Positions 14,039-21,117 of a DNA stretch of 29,726 nt are shown in pieces. The stretch is taken from assembly GCA_023435435.1 (NCBI GenBank), contig JAEYRW010000021.1, positions 1 to 29,726 on the forward strand. The letters are read 5' to 3'. Within the stretch, counting starts at the first letter, position 1, and every line of letters begins with the position of its first letter. This stretch comes from Bacillota bacterium (GTDB lineage Bacteria > Bacillota > Clostridia > Christensenellales > Aristaeellaceae). Position numbers and translations under genes: made by a program. Below the pieces are notes generated by a model. It worked only from the letters and a program-made list of their open reading frames with translations, was not told the DNA's origin and did no database searches.

Positions 14039-15241
14039 ATGAAAAAGGGCGGCATGTTCACTCTGTCTGCGTATTACTTCGTGGTCTTTATCGCCATGGG
14101 TTTTTCGACGTTCGCCTCCAAGTATTTTGCGCAAATCGGGCTGAGCGGTTCTCAAATCGGGCTTTTGACCTCCGTGCCCGCGCTTGTGAGCATGTTTTTT
14201 ATGCCCATGTGGGGCGCGCTTGCCGACCGGGCGCGTTACAAGAAGCTCGTCGTCGCGGGCACGCTGTCGCTGGCCGCGGTTTTTCTGTTTCTGGTCGATG
14301 GCGTCACGGATTTCACAAGGCTCGATTTCGCCGCGCCGGACGCAGGCGCCACGCGGTTTCTGCCGCTGCTTCTGATCCTCGTCGCCAACGCGTTTTTCGG
14401 TCAGGCGGCCAACCCGACGGCCACCGCCATCGCCCTTGAGTACACAGAGGTGCGCGGCAAATCCTTCGGGCCGATTCGGATGATGGGCACCGTTGGCTAT
14501 CAGGTCGGCGCGCTGGCCATCGGCTTTATCTGCGTGACCTCCCTGCGTCACCTCTACACGTATCAGGCGTTCGGGTTTCTGGCGGGGGGGCTCGTGGCCC
14601 TGAGCATGCCAAACGTCAGGGGGCACCAGTTCGGCGTCCGGAAGGTTTCGCCGTTCAGGGCGCTCAAGGACAGGCGGTTTCTGCTCGTGCTTGGACTGGT
14701 TCTGATCGGGACCTGCACCACCATGTTCTACATATCGTTCTTCGGCGCGTACCTCGAGGAGATGGGCGTCAGCAACCGGATCGCCTCCATCATCACTTGG
14801 ATTTCAGTCTTCCTTGAGATTCCGCTTCTCTTTTTTGCGACGCAGATCATGCGCAGACTCTCCGTCTGGCAGTGGTTCATCGTCGGCTACGCACTCACGG
14901 GAATCCGCTGGCTGGGCTTTGTGCTTGCCCACGATCTGGGAAGCTGGCAGCTTCTCCTGGTGGCGCAGATTCCCGCCGTGACGGCCATGGCGTGCTTCGA
15001 GTTTTTTCCGGCGCTCTACATCGGAAGGATCATCGCGCCGGAGCTCTCCGGCTCGGCGCAGACGCTTTTGACGCTGACCTCCTTCGGCGTCGCGAAGGTG
15101 CTCGGGTCGCTTCTGGGCGGCTTCGTCAGCGACTGGGTGGGCATGCGCAACATTTTTCTCTGCTTCGGGATTCTCCTGCTCGCGGCGGCCGCGCTTCTTT
15201 TCCCGCTCTGCCGAAGGCTCACGCGGGCGGAGAGGGATTAA
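14039..15241 (+). CDS. MFS transporter (MFS_1_like, LacY/nucleoside-symporter type)
   Basis: A 400-residue membrane protein with about 12 hydrophobic segments. The loop between helices 2 and 3 carries GALADRARYKK, the major facilitator loop motif G-x-x-x-D-R. GPIRMMGTVGYQVGALAIG in the fifth-helix region is the RxxGS/T-x-GY signature of the MFS_1_like (LacY-related) group. The substrate is unknown; sugars, nucleosides or amphiphiles are typical. CGGAGG lies 7 bases before the ATG. It forms a single-gene unit with its own promoter and is convergent with the flavodoxin gene. An upstream extension of the frame to 13727 runs through the DUF1508 gene and its terminator and is not real. Confidence 0.9.
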   Translation: MKKGGMFTLSAYYFVVFIAMGFSTFASKYFAQIGLSGSQIGLLTSVPALVSMFFMPMWGALADRARYKKLVVAGTLSLAAVFLFLVDGVTDFTRLDFAAPDAGATRFLPLLLILVANAFFGQAANPTATAIALEYTEVRGKSFGPIRMMGTVGYQVGALAIGFICVTSLRHLYTYQAFGFLAGGLVALSMPNVRGHQFGVRKVSPFRALKDRRFLLVLGLVLIGTCTTMFYISFFGAYLEEMGVSNRIASIITWISVFLEIPLLFFATQIMRRLSVWQWFIVGYALTGIRWLGFVLAHDLGSWQLLLVAQIPAVTAMACFEFFPALYIGRIIAPELSGSAQTLLTLTSFGVAKVLGSLLGGFVSDWVGMRNIFLCFGILLLAAAALLFPLCRRLTRAERD

Positions 15242-15278
15242 GGCAATGCCGCGCACATGCTCTGCGCTGTGGCGCCTT
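15240..15278. terminator. Imperfect hairpin between convergent genes, possible terminator
   Basis: AAGGC (15240-15244) pairs with GCCTT (15274-15278). After a small internal loop, TGCCGCGCA pairs with TGCGCTGTG-type bases (two G-U pairs) around a 7-base loop. No clear T-run follows, so it is a weak or bidirectional 3' hairpin shared by the MFS and flavodoxin genes. Confidence 0.4.
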
Positions 15279-15717
15279 AAAGCTTTTCGAGAAAATGCAG
15301 GAAGCCGTCCACGTCCTCTTCGTTGGGCCGGCCCTTGGCGATTCCGCCGACGAGCTTGAACGGCCCGAAGGTATCGTAGCCCCTGCAATGAAAGCCTTCG
15401 AGCACCCGCGCGCCCTTTTCGGAGAGGCGCGAAACAATCTTTTTATCGTATGCGCCGGCGGACGCGCCGCAGGTGTACGCCGCAAAGCAGGTCTTCCCCT
15501 CGAGATTCAGCCGGTCGAGGAGCGCGTACACGCCCTTTCCAAAGTCCCCCTTGTAGATGCCGGACAAAAACCCGATCCGCTCGTATGCGCCCAGGTCCGG
15601 TATTTCCGCGCAGGGCAGGGCGACGACCGTCGCGCCCAGGCGCGTCCGCGCCGCCTCCGCAAGCTTTCTGGTATTCCCGTGATGGACCGAATGGCAGAAC
15701 AAAATCGTCTTTTTCAC
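15277..15717 (-). CDS. Flavodoxin family protein
   Basis: A 146-residue protein with the flavodoxin fold. HSVHHGNTRKLA (residues 9-20) is the FMN-phosphate loop. GFLSGIYKGDFGKGVY and the central AAYTCGASAG segment fit flavin-contact loops, and the C-terminus reads PNEEDVDGFLHFLEKL. It should bind FMN and carry one or two electrons at low potential in the cytoplasm. The GTG start at 15717 has GGGAGGG about 7 bases upstream and overlaps the stop of the FMN-binding membrane protein (GTGA). The two are translationally coupled and probably act in one electron chain. Confidence 0.87.
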   Translation of the reverse strand: MKKTILFCHSVHHGNTRKLAEAARTRLGATVVALPCAEIPDLGAYERIGFLSGIYKGDFGKGVYALLDRLNLEGKTCFAAYTCGASAGAYDKKIVSRLSEKGARVLEGFHCRGYDTFGPFKLVGGIAKGRPNEEDVDGFLHFLEKL

Positions 15718-16355
15718 TCCGAATCCCTCCCTTCCGCGCCCTTTTCGAGGGCGTTTTCAATTGCCTTTTCAATGACCTTGCTCGAATTTGTCGCGCCCGA
15801 TACCGCGTCCACGTCCACCCGCTGGGCGGCGAGAATCTCTCCGACCACCGCTTCGGCCCTCGCGCCGCGTTCGTTTCTGTGTTCAAGAAGCGCAATGTCC
15901 GTGATTTTTCCGTCCGAAACGGTGACCGCGGCCTCCGCGTAGATGTAACCGACGTCGCACGCGCCCACATAGCGCCCGTCCGCCACCCCCGAGGCGTCCA
16001 CATCCGTGATGACGAGCGCTTCGACGGCGCGCTGGTATGCCTTGAAGCTTGTGACGCAAGCGGTGACGTGTACGAGGAGGAGCGGAATCACCAGAAGCGC
16101 CAGCGCGCGGTGCAGCCGGAATTTCCGCAGCCATGCGGCAACAAGCGACGCGGCAATGAGCGCGACCATCGCCATGCCCAAAGCGGTAACCAGGACGGGC
16201 CTCTGATGGATGAGCCGAACGGCCAGCGCCAGATGGACCCCGGACAGCGCGAAAAGAAGATAGCCCACGGGCGCGTGGAGTTTCCGAAGCCGCTTGAACG
16301 ACGCGGTCAGCTTTGCAAGAAGATAAATTGCCGCCGTGGTGATTCCAAGTACCAT
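15714..16355 (-). CDS. Predicted bis-haem membrane protein with C-terminal covalent-FMN (FMN_bind) domain
   Basis: A 213-residue protein. It has four predicted helices (about 2-17, 27-47, 54-76, 82-101). Helix 2 has His27 and His41 and helix 4 has His82 and His96, each H-x13-H, the spacing that holds two stacked b-haems in ferric-reductase/NOX-type proteins. Basic residues cluster after helices 1 and 3, so by the positive-inside rule the C-terminal domain is outside. That domain (about 125-205) ends in DAVSGAT (Thr189), the D-x-x-S/T-G-A-T site to which ApbE attaches FMN. It likely moves electrons across the membrane to an external acceptor. The start at 16355 has AAGGTGG upstream; an earlier in-frame ATG lacks an RBS and overlaps the promoter. 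No apbE is in the window. Confidence 0.82.
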   Translation of the reverse strand: MVLGITTAAIYLLAKLTASFKRLRKLHAPVGYLLFALSGVHLALAVRLIHQRPVLVTALGMAMVALIAASLVAAWLRKFRLHRALALLVIPLLLVHVTACVTSFKAYQRAVEALVITDVDASGVADGRYVGACDVGYIYAEAAVTVSDGKITDIALLEHRNERGARAEAVVGEILAAQRVDVDAVSGATNSSKVIEKAIENALEKGAEGRDSE

Positions 16356-16385
16356 GTCGATCCCACCTTTTCTGTGTCCGGGACC

Positions 16386-16414
16386 ATGATACGCCCATCT
16401 GTCCATCCGGTCAA
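16386..16414 (-). promoter_or_regulatory. Sigma-A-type promoter for the bis-haem/FMN-flavodoxin operon
   Basis: Minus-strand TTGACC (16414-16409), a 17-base spacer and TATCAT (16391-16386), about 30 bases upstream of the ATG at 16355. It excludes the longer in-frame start at 16430. Confidence 0.75.
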
Positions 16415-16443
16415 CCGTCCGAAGCCGCACTCGACAAATAGTA

Positions 16444-16473
16444 GAAAAGAGCCCGCGTTCGGGCTCTTTTTAA
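16444..16473. terminator. Intrinsic terminator after the EFR1 ferredoxin gene
   Basis: A perfect 10-bp stem AAAGAGCCCG (16446-16455) and CGGGCTCTTT (16460-16469), loop CGTT, with A-rich and T-rich flanks. It lies 8 bases after the minus-strand ferredoxin stop and separates that gene from the bis-haem/FMN operon. Confidence 0.88.
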
Positions 16474-16476
16474 TGA

Positions 16477-17235
16477 CTACAGGTCCGTTTCAGGTCGTTT
16501 GTAGCCCGCGCAGACCGGTGCGAGCCGCGCTTCCACCGCCTGCAAAAAGGGAGCGGGAAAGCTGCGCGCCTGGGTGGGGCAGACCCGGATGCAGCGCCCG
16601 CACGCGATGCAGGCGTCGCCGTCTGTGATGTTGGGTTCGCCCTCCGGGATGGCGCCCGCCGGGCAGGATTTCGCGCAGGCGCCGCACAGCACGCAATCGT
16701 CGGAGCAGAGCGGCACGGGGTGGGAGGCGGGGAGCGGCTTATACGGCCGGTTGCCCTTGACCCGTACGGCCGCGTAAGGCGCGCCCGCCCCGACCTTTTC
16801 GGAAATGGCGCGTCCGAAGGCACGGGCGATTTCCGCGTCCTTGTCATCCGGGCGGCCCGTGCCGAACTTCGCGCTGTATGTATGTTCGCCGATGAAGGCC
16901 GCGCAGGCCACCACCGTGAACCCGCCTTCTTCCAAAATGTCCTTCAGTTCGAGGAGGGCGTCGTCGTAGTCCCGGTTGCCGTAAACCGCCACGGCGACGG
17001 CCAGCGCGCCGCCGCCCCGGACGGCCTTCAGACGCTCCGCCGCCAGACGCGGCAGCCGCCCTCCATAGACCGGAGCCGCAAAGACCACCAGATCGTCCTC
17101 CGTGAAGCGGTACTCCACGATTTCGGGTTTCGCCAGATCGATCTCCCTGGCTCCGCCGAGGCCCTCGCAGATCATGCGGGCGGCTCTGAGACCTGTCCAT
17201 GTGGGGCTGTAGGCTGCCAGCGTCACGTTTTTCAT
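16477..17235 (-). CDS. EFR1 family flavodoxin-ferredoxin fusion
   Basis: A 252-residue electron carrier. Residues 1 to about 150 are a flavodoxin-like domain, though the usual phosphate loop is modified (AAYSPTWTGLRAA). The C-terminal part, about 175-220, has two [4Fe-4S] motifs: CVLCGACAKSCP and CIACGRCIRVCP. EFR1 (EFR1-type ferrodoxin) proteins are common in Clostridia, with unknown partners. Of two in-frame ATGs six bases apart, the second (17235) is preferred because GAGGA lies 6 bases before it; the first (17241) overlaps the YhaM-like stop as ATGA and could also be used. It is transcribed with the upstream YhaM-like and serS genes and ends at a strong terminator. The bis-haem/FMN operon follows on the same strand. 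Confidence 0.9.
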   Translation of the reverse strand: MKNVTLAAYSPTWTGLRAARMICEGLGGAREIDLAKPEIVEYRFTEDDLVVFAAPVYGGRLPRLAAERLKAVRGGGALAVAVAVYGNRDYDDALLELKDILEEGGFTVVACAAFIGEHTYSAKFGTGRPDDKDAEIARAFGRAISEKVGAGAPYAAVRVKGNRPYKPLPASHPVPLCSDDCVLCGACAKSCPAGAIPEGEPNITDGDACIACGRCIRVCPTQARSFPAPFLQAVEARLAPVCAGYKRPETDL

Positions 17236-17237
17236 GG

Positions 17238-18200
17238 TCATTCCTCTTCTTTCGGTCTCTCGTCGCTCCGCCGGTACAGCTTGCGCTCCAGCGACCAGAT
17301 GCGCTCTGTGAACGAGCCGGGCTGGACGGAAGCCAGCGCGCGCTGCATCTCGAACATCCGCGCGTCGAGCTGGTCGATGAGGTGCAGAACCTCCGCCTCG
17401 GGAAACATGGGCGGCTTGGGGCTTCCGTATTCGGGCAGATCGTGATGGGAGAGGATCATGTGCTCAAGCATGATGAGCAGCTCCTCCCGCACGCCCAGCT
17501 CGCGCCCCGCGCGGGAAAGCTCCGCGACGCCCATCACCAGATGGCCCACGAGCATGCCTTCGCGGGTATAGTCGCTGACCATGCCCAGCTCGTCCGCCGC
17601 GAGTTCCGTGAGCTTGCACAGATCGTGCAGGATGACGCCCGCGGCGAGCAGGTCCGCGTCGAGGTCGGGATAGATTGCGCAGACCGCGTCCGCCACGCGC
17701 AGCATGGTGGTCACGTGGTGCAAAAGCCCCGATTTTTCCGCGTGATGGAGCTTCGAGGCGGCGGGATAGTAGAGCAGCGGCGCCCCCGCTTCCTTGAGCC
17801 TCTTTTGCACCAGCGCGCGGAGCTGTTCGTCCTTCATTGCCGCGGCGCGCGCCGTGAGGATGCCTAGCATGTCGTCCGCGGGCTCCGGCGCGACGGGGGT
17901 AAGGGCGGACATGTCAATGTCGTCGGCGTCCGTAACAGCGCGCATCTTGTCGACCCGAAGCTGCGCCTTTCCGTTGTACTCCTGCATGGCGCCGCGCACG
18001 CGCACGGGCAGCGCCACGGCGGGCGCGGCGGTGAGTGAATCCCACATCTTGGCGTTCACATCGCCGGAGATGTCGCACAGCGTCATGTCCAGGTACTTCG
18101 AGCCGTTCTGGGAGGTCCGCTGCGTCGCGCTGCGCACGAGCAGGTATCCGTCGAACACCTGCCCCTTGATCATCGTGAGAAGCCGCGGCTGTTCTTTCAT
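17238..18200 (-). CDS. yhaM: YhaM-like 3'-5' exoribonuclease (OB fold plus HD domain)
   Basis: A 320-residue protein. The N-terminal part (residues 1 to about 95) is an OB-fold nucleic-acid-binding domain (LTMIKGQVFDGYLLV, TLCDISGDVNAKMWD). The HD metal-dependent phosphohydrolase domain follows at about 160-280, with HHVTTML and ILHDLCKLTEL and a later ILSHHDLPEYG region giving the His and Asp ligands. YhaM of Bacillus degrades RNA and single-stranded DNA 3' to 5'; the domain order and length fit. The start is the ATG at 18200, which shares one base with the serS stop (TGATG). The frame extends upstream through serS without meaning. It is co-transcribed with serS and EFR1. Confidence 0.87.
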   Translation of the reverse strand: MKEQPRLLTMIKGQVFDGYLLVRSATQRTSQNGSKYLDMTLCDISGDVNAKMWDSLTAAPAVALPVRVRGAMQEYNGKAQLRVDKMRAVTDADDIDMSALTPVAPEPADDMLGILTARAAAMKDEQLRALVQKRLKEAGAPLLYYPAASKLHHAEKSGLLHHVTTMLRVADAVCAIYPDLDADLLAAGVILHDLCKLTELAADELGMVSDYTREGMLVGHLVMGVAELSRAGRELGVREELLIMLEHMILSHHDLPEYGSPKPPMFPEAEVLHLIDQLDARMFEMQRALASVQPGSFTERIWSLERKLYRRSDERPKEEE

Positions 18201-19477
18201 CAGTACTTTCCTCCTGAGATGACTTCCATGCCGCAGTAGGGCCTGAGGGCCTCGGGCACGATGACGGAGCCGTCCGGCTGCTGGTATTGCTCGACGATTG
18301 CCGGGATGAGCCGGCTGGTGGCGAGACCCGAGCCGTTGAGGGTGTGCACGAACTCGGTCTTCTTCGTCTCCGCGCGGCGGAAGCGGATGTTGCCCCGGCG
18401 CGCCTGATAGTCCCTGGCGTTGGAAACCGAGGAGCACTCCTTGTACTCGTTCATGCTGGGAATCCAAAGCTCGATGTCATAGGTGGTGGCCATGGACGCG
18501 GAACAGTCGCCCGCCGCGAGCTTCGAGAGCTGGTAGTGAAGCCCGAGCTTTTCCACGAGCCTGCACGCCTTTGTAATGAGCTCCTGGAGCATGGCGTCCG
18601 AGTCCTCGGGCCGGGTGTAGCCGAACATCTCCACCTTGTTAAACTGGTGGCCGCGGATCATGCCGCGCTCGCTGGCGCGGTAGGTGCCCGCCTCCCTGCG
18701 ATAGCAGGGGGTGTAGGCGAACAGGCGCTTGGGCAGGTCCGCCTCGTTCAGAATTTCACCCCGGTAGAGGTTGATGAGCGCCGTTTCCGCCGTGGGGAGC
18801 ATGAAGCGGAAGCTCTCCTCGTTCAGGCGGTAGACGTCCTCCTCGAACTTGGGGAACTGGCCCGCGGTGAGTCCGCACTCGTAGGTGAGCATGTGGGGGG
18901 GCAGCATGAATGTGTAGCCGTCCTTGATGTGCTCCGCGACGAAGAAGTTGAGAAGCGCCCACTCCAGCTGCGCGCCGACGCCGGTGTACAGCCAATAGCC
19001 GTTGCCGCCCATCTTGACGCCGCGCTCATAGTCGATGAGGCCCAGGCCCACGCAAAGATCCACGTGGTTCTTGACCGGGAAGCCAAATTCCGGCTTCTGG
19101 CCGAAGGTTTTGACGACCCGGTTATTTTCCTTGCCGCCCGCCTGCACGTCCTCCGCCGGGAGGTTGGGGAGCGCCAGCAGGAATGTCTCGATCTTCTTTT
19201 CGAGGGACGTCTGCTCCTCGTCCATCTCCTTGATGCGGTCGGCCATATCCTTGAGCTGGGAAAGGGCGTCCGTGGCGTCCTCGCCGCGCTTTTTCATCAT
19301 GGGGATTTCCTTGCTCATGCGGTTCCGTTCGGCCTTCATGTTCTCGTTTTCGATGAGGAGCTCGCGCCGCCGGGCGTCCCAGGCGAGCAGCTCGGCAAAG
19401 TCCGCGTCGTATTCACGCTTTTTGAGCGCCTCGGCCACCGCTTCCGGGTTTGCGCGAATGAGGTTTAAGTCAAGCAT
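18200..19477 (-). CDS. serS: Serine--tRNA ligase
   Basis: A 425-residue class II aminoacyl-tRNA synthetase that charges tRNA-Ser (and tRNA-Sec). The N-terminal residues about 25-105 form the long coiled-coil arm that contacts the tRNA. The catalytic core shows LPTAETALINLYRGEIL, motif 2 CYRREAGTYRASERGMIRGHQF and motif 3 with NGSGLATSRLIPAIVEQ. EYKECSSVSNARDYQARR is the typical serine-binding region. Length matches bacterial SerRS. It is preceded by a T-box leader and AAGGAGG, and followed by the YhaM-like gene with a one-base overlap. Expression should rise when uncharged tRNA-Ser accumulates. Confidence 0.97.
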   Translation of the reverse strand: MLDLNLIRANPEAVAEALKKREYDADFAELLAWDARRRELLIENENMKAERNRMSKEIPMMKKRGEDATDALSQLKDMADRIKEMDEEQTSLEKKIETFLLALPNLPAEDVQAGGKENNRVVKTFGQKPEFGFPVKNHVDLCVGLGLIDYERGVKMGGNGYWLYTGVGAQLEWALLNFFVAEHIKDGYTFMLPPHMLTYECGLTAGQFPKFEEDVYRLNEESFRFMLPTAETALINLYRGEILNEADLPKRLFAYTPCYRREAGTYRASERGMIRGHQFNKVEMFGYTRPEDSDAMLQELITKACRLVEKLGLHYQLSKLAAGDCSASMATTYDIELWIPSMNEYKECSSVSNARDYQARRGNIRFRRAETKKTEFVHTLNGSGLATSRLIPAIVEQYQQPDGSVIVPEALRPYCGMEVISGGKY

Positions 19478-19491
19478 GATGATTCCTCCTT

Positions 19492-19702
19492 AAAAAAATA
19501 CGCCCTGCCAACGCAGGGACGACGGATCGTGGTACCACCCAGTTTCGAGCGGGGAAACCGCTCCTTTCGGCGCTGTATCGGGCGCGCCCGCGCCGCTCTT
19601 CGCGGCCCGCTCCGGAGCGGAACCTCATCTGCCCATGCCCGCTCGCACCGACCGCGGACTCTCTGAAATCGGCAAAATGAGACATTCTCCTTCATCGCGT
19701 TA
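19492..19702 (-). ncRNA. T-box leader (serine) of serS
   Basis: The minus-strand leader contains the conserved antiterminator bulge GGGTGGTACCACG (19540-19528). It also has a terminator stem formed by GTCCCTGC and GCAGGGC (19520-19502), followed by T7 (19498-19492), just before the serS RBS. Further 5' an AGAGAGTCC...GGTGCGAG segment (about 19660-19640) matches the K-turn and distal part of T-box stem I. A UCC triplet near 19620, in GGTTCCGCTCC, is a candidate serine specifier codon, but I could not fold stem I fully. Uncharged tRNA-Ser binding would stabilise the antiterminator and allow serS transcription. Confidence 0.92.
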
Positions 19703-19707
19703 TTGAC

Positions 19708-19735
19708 ATTATATCCGAAATCGCCAAGTTTTCAA
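19708..19735 (-). promoter_or_regulatory. Sigma-A-type promoter for the serS operon
   Basis: Minus-strand TTGAAA (19735-19730), a 16-base spacer and a perfect TATAAT (19713-19708). Transcription would start near 19701, at the 5' end of the T-box. Confidence 0.8.
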
Positions 19736-19762
19736 GCCGGGCGCGCAGTTTTAACAAGGATT

Positions 19763-19771
19763 TGCTATAAT
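19763..19771 (+). promoter_or_regulatory. Extended -10 promoter for ispE
   Basis: TGCTATAAT (19763-19771) is an extended -10 box with a perfect TATAAT. No good -35 box is found 16-18 bases upstream. It lies 34 bases before the ispE ATG and is divergent from the serS promoter. Confidence 0.65.
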
Positions 19772-19805
19772 TCCATTCATTAGAAATCGACGGGAGGCCG
19801 CGCGC

Positions 19806-20660
19806 ATGCTCATAGACGCCCGGGCGCACGCCAAGATCAACTGGTCGCTTGACATCCTTTCGACCCGGGATGACGGCTATCACGAGCTGGACATGCTCAT
19901 GCAGAGGATTGAGCTCTGCGACGAGCTCCGGTTTCAGCGCGCCAAGTGGCTCTCCCTCACCATCAACGGGCGGCAGCTGCCCGTTGGCGGCAAAAATCTC
20001 GTCGTCCGCGCGGCCACTGCGCTTTGCGAATTCATGGGCAAGCGCTACGGCGCGCGGATCACGCTCAAAAAGCGCATACCCGTGCGCGCGGGCCTGGGCG
20101 GGGGCAGCGCCGACTGCGCCGCCGCGCTCATCGCCCTCAACAGGCTCTGGAATCTGAGCCTGCCCATGAGCCGGCTCATGGAGATCGGCGCGACGCTCGG
20201 CGCGGATGTGCCATTCTGCATGACGGGTGGATTCGCGCGCGTGCGGGGCGTGGGGGAGCGGATGGAAAAGCTCGAAGATCCGCCGCGGATTCCCCTCGTG
20301 CTGCTGATGCCCTCCGACGGGCTTTCCACCGCGCAGGTTTTCGGCGAATACGATCACATGAACCTCTCGCCCCTGAACCTCGACATGCCGCGCCTGACGG
20401 ACGCGCTGCGCGCCCATGACTACGACGGCTGCAAAACATATTCCGGCAATGCCCTCGAGGCGCCCGCCATCCGTCTCCTTCCGGACGTTCAAAGGTGCAT
20501 CGACCAGCTCTACGAAAACGGCGCGCAATTTGCGCGCATGACGGGCAGCGGTTCCTGCGTGTTCGGCGCGTTCCAAAGCGCGGACGAGGCCGCCGAGGCC
20601 GTAAGGCGCATGGGCGCTGGCACGTTCACATGGACGATGGGAGAGGGGAACGGAGAGTGA
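19806..20660 (+). CDS. ispE: 4-diphosphocytidyl-2-C-methyl-D-erythritol kinase
   Basis: A 284-residue GHMP kinase that phosphorylates the 2-hydroxyl of CDP-methylerythritol in the MEP isoprenoid pathway. AHAKINWSLDI near residue 7 carries the catalytic Lys, GYHELDMLMQRIEL follows, and the ATP loop PVRAGLGGGSADCAAALIA lies near 95-113. TGSGSCVFGAF near the C-terminus is motif 3. Length is typical. GGGAGG lies 8 bases before the ATG. It is transcribed alone and is immediately followed by repeat copy B. Confidence 0.96.
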   Translation: MLIDARAHAKINWSLDILSTRDDGYHELDMLMQRIELCDELRFQRAKWLSLTINGRQLPVGGKNLVVRAATALCEFMGKRYGARITLKKRIPVRAGLGGGSADCAAALIALNRLWNLSLPMSRLMEIGATLGADVPFCMTGGFARVRGVGERMEKLEDPPRIPLVLLMPSDGLSTAQVFGEYDHMNLSPLNLDMPRLTDALRAHDYDGCKTYSGNALEAPAIRLLPDVQRCIDQLYENGAQFARMTGSGSCVFGAFQSADEAAEAVRRMGAGTFTWTMGEGNGE

Positions 20661-20712
20661 CGCCGGGGGCGTTGCCCCCGGGCCGCCGCGCAAGGAGTCC
20701 TAGCGCAATCCC
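20661..20712 (+). repeat. Dispersed two-hairpin repeat, copy B
   Basis: Directly after the ispE stop: an 8-bp hairpin CCGGGGGC (20663-20670) with GCCCCCGG (20674-20681), loop GTT, then a second palindromic segment with GCGC ends enclosing AGGA and TCCT (about 20688-20706), followed by AATCCCC. The order and sequence match copy A read on its own strand (CGCGCAAGG...CGAATCCC). Confidence 0.65.
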
Positions 20713-21041
20713 CAGAAAGACCGAGAAGCCCCGCGCGTCTTTTCGCCCAAGAGACGGACTGCGCAATATTTTGGATTGAACAGCCCGGTCGCATGGCCGC
20801 TTCGTGTTCAGCGAAGCGGTCCCGACGGGACTTTATTTGACGCATTTCATGCGACAAATTCACCGGTGCGACTTTGATTGCCACAGGCAATCAAACCTTC
20901 GGCGTCGCGATCGGCGCGACGTAGCGCTGCTGCGCCTTCGCCTCAGCTGCTTGCCTCGGGCGAAAATCCATCGCGGGGCTTTCTCTCGTTATCTCTGCGT
21001 CTTGCTCTATGAATCCCTTGCTAGAGAAGATTCTTTTCTCA

Positions 21042-21078
21042 TCGGACCGGTCGGGGGCCGAAGCCCCGACCGGTCCGA
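21042..21078. repeat. 15-bp perfect inverted repeat
   Basis: TCGGACCGGTCGGGG (21042-21056) and CCCCGACCGGTCCGA (21064-21078) around a 7-base loop. No T-run follows on either strand. It is the strongest hairpin of the intergenic region, and each arm itself contains the palindrome GACCGGTC. Confidence 0.8.
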
Positions 21079-21093
21079 ATTTACTTGCGGCAG

Positions 21094-21109
21094 ATTATAA
21101 CGTTATAAT
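21094..21109. promoter_or_regulatory. 16-bp perfect palindrome containing divergent TATAAT boxes
   Basis: ATTATAACGTTATAAT is identical on both strands and carries TATAAT at 21104-21109 (plus) and at 21099-21094 (minus). It is strikingly AT-rich in this GC-rich sequence. It could be an operator or a pair of -10 boxes; no obvious -35 partner was found. Confidence 0.5.
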
Positions 21110-21117
21110 TTCCAGCT

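Larger units (their letters stand above)
20713..21117. other. Hairpin-rich intergenic region without a credible gene
   Basis: About 400 bases between the ispE and PHP operons hold a series of short perfect inverted repeats and no plausible coding frame. Examples are CGTCT...AGACG (20736-20756), CCGCTTCG/CGAAGCGG (20797-20819), TTTGATTGCC/GGCAATCAAA with a 3-base loop (20873-20895), and a 15-bp repeat at 21042-21078. The open frames here lack RBS sites, are Arg/Cys/His-rich, and cross the hairpins. The region is either a repeat-derived element or a structured RNA. Confidence 0.55.

Noticed and set aside
16356..16430. A longer start for the bis-haem/FMN protein at 16430
   Set aside because: This segment contains the promoter -35 and -10 boxes and lacks an RBS before the upstream ATG. 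The ATG at 16355 has AAGGTGG upstream.
20804..21100. A 98-residue open frame in the ispE-PHP intergenic region
   Set aside because: It has no RBS, is rich in Arg, Cys and His, runs through several perfect hairpins and shows no recognisable domain. It is more likely a by-product of GC-rich repeats.
20713..21117. A CRISPR array or tandem repeat
   Set aside because: The stems differ in sequence and spacing; no direct repeat with regular spacers is present here or elsewhere in the window.
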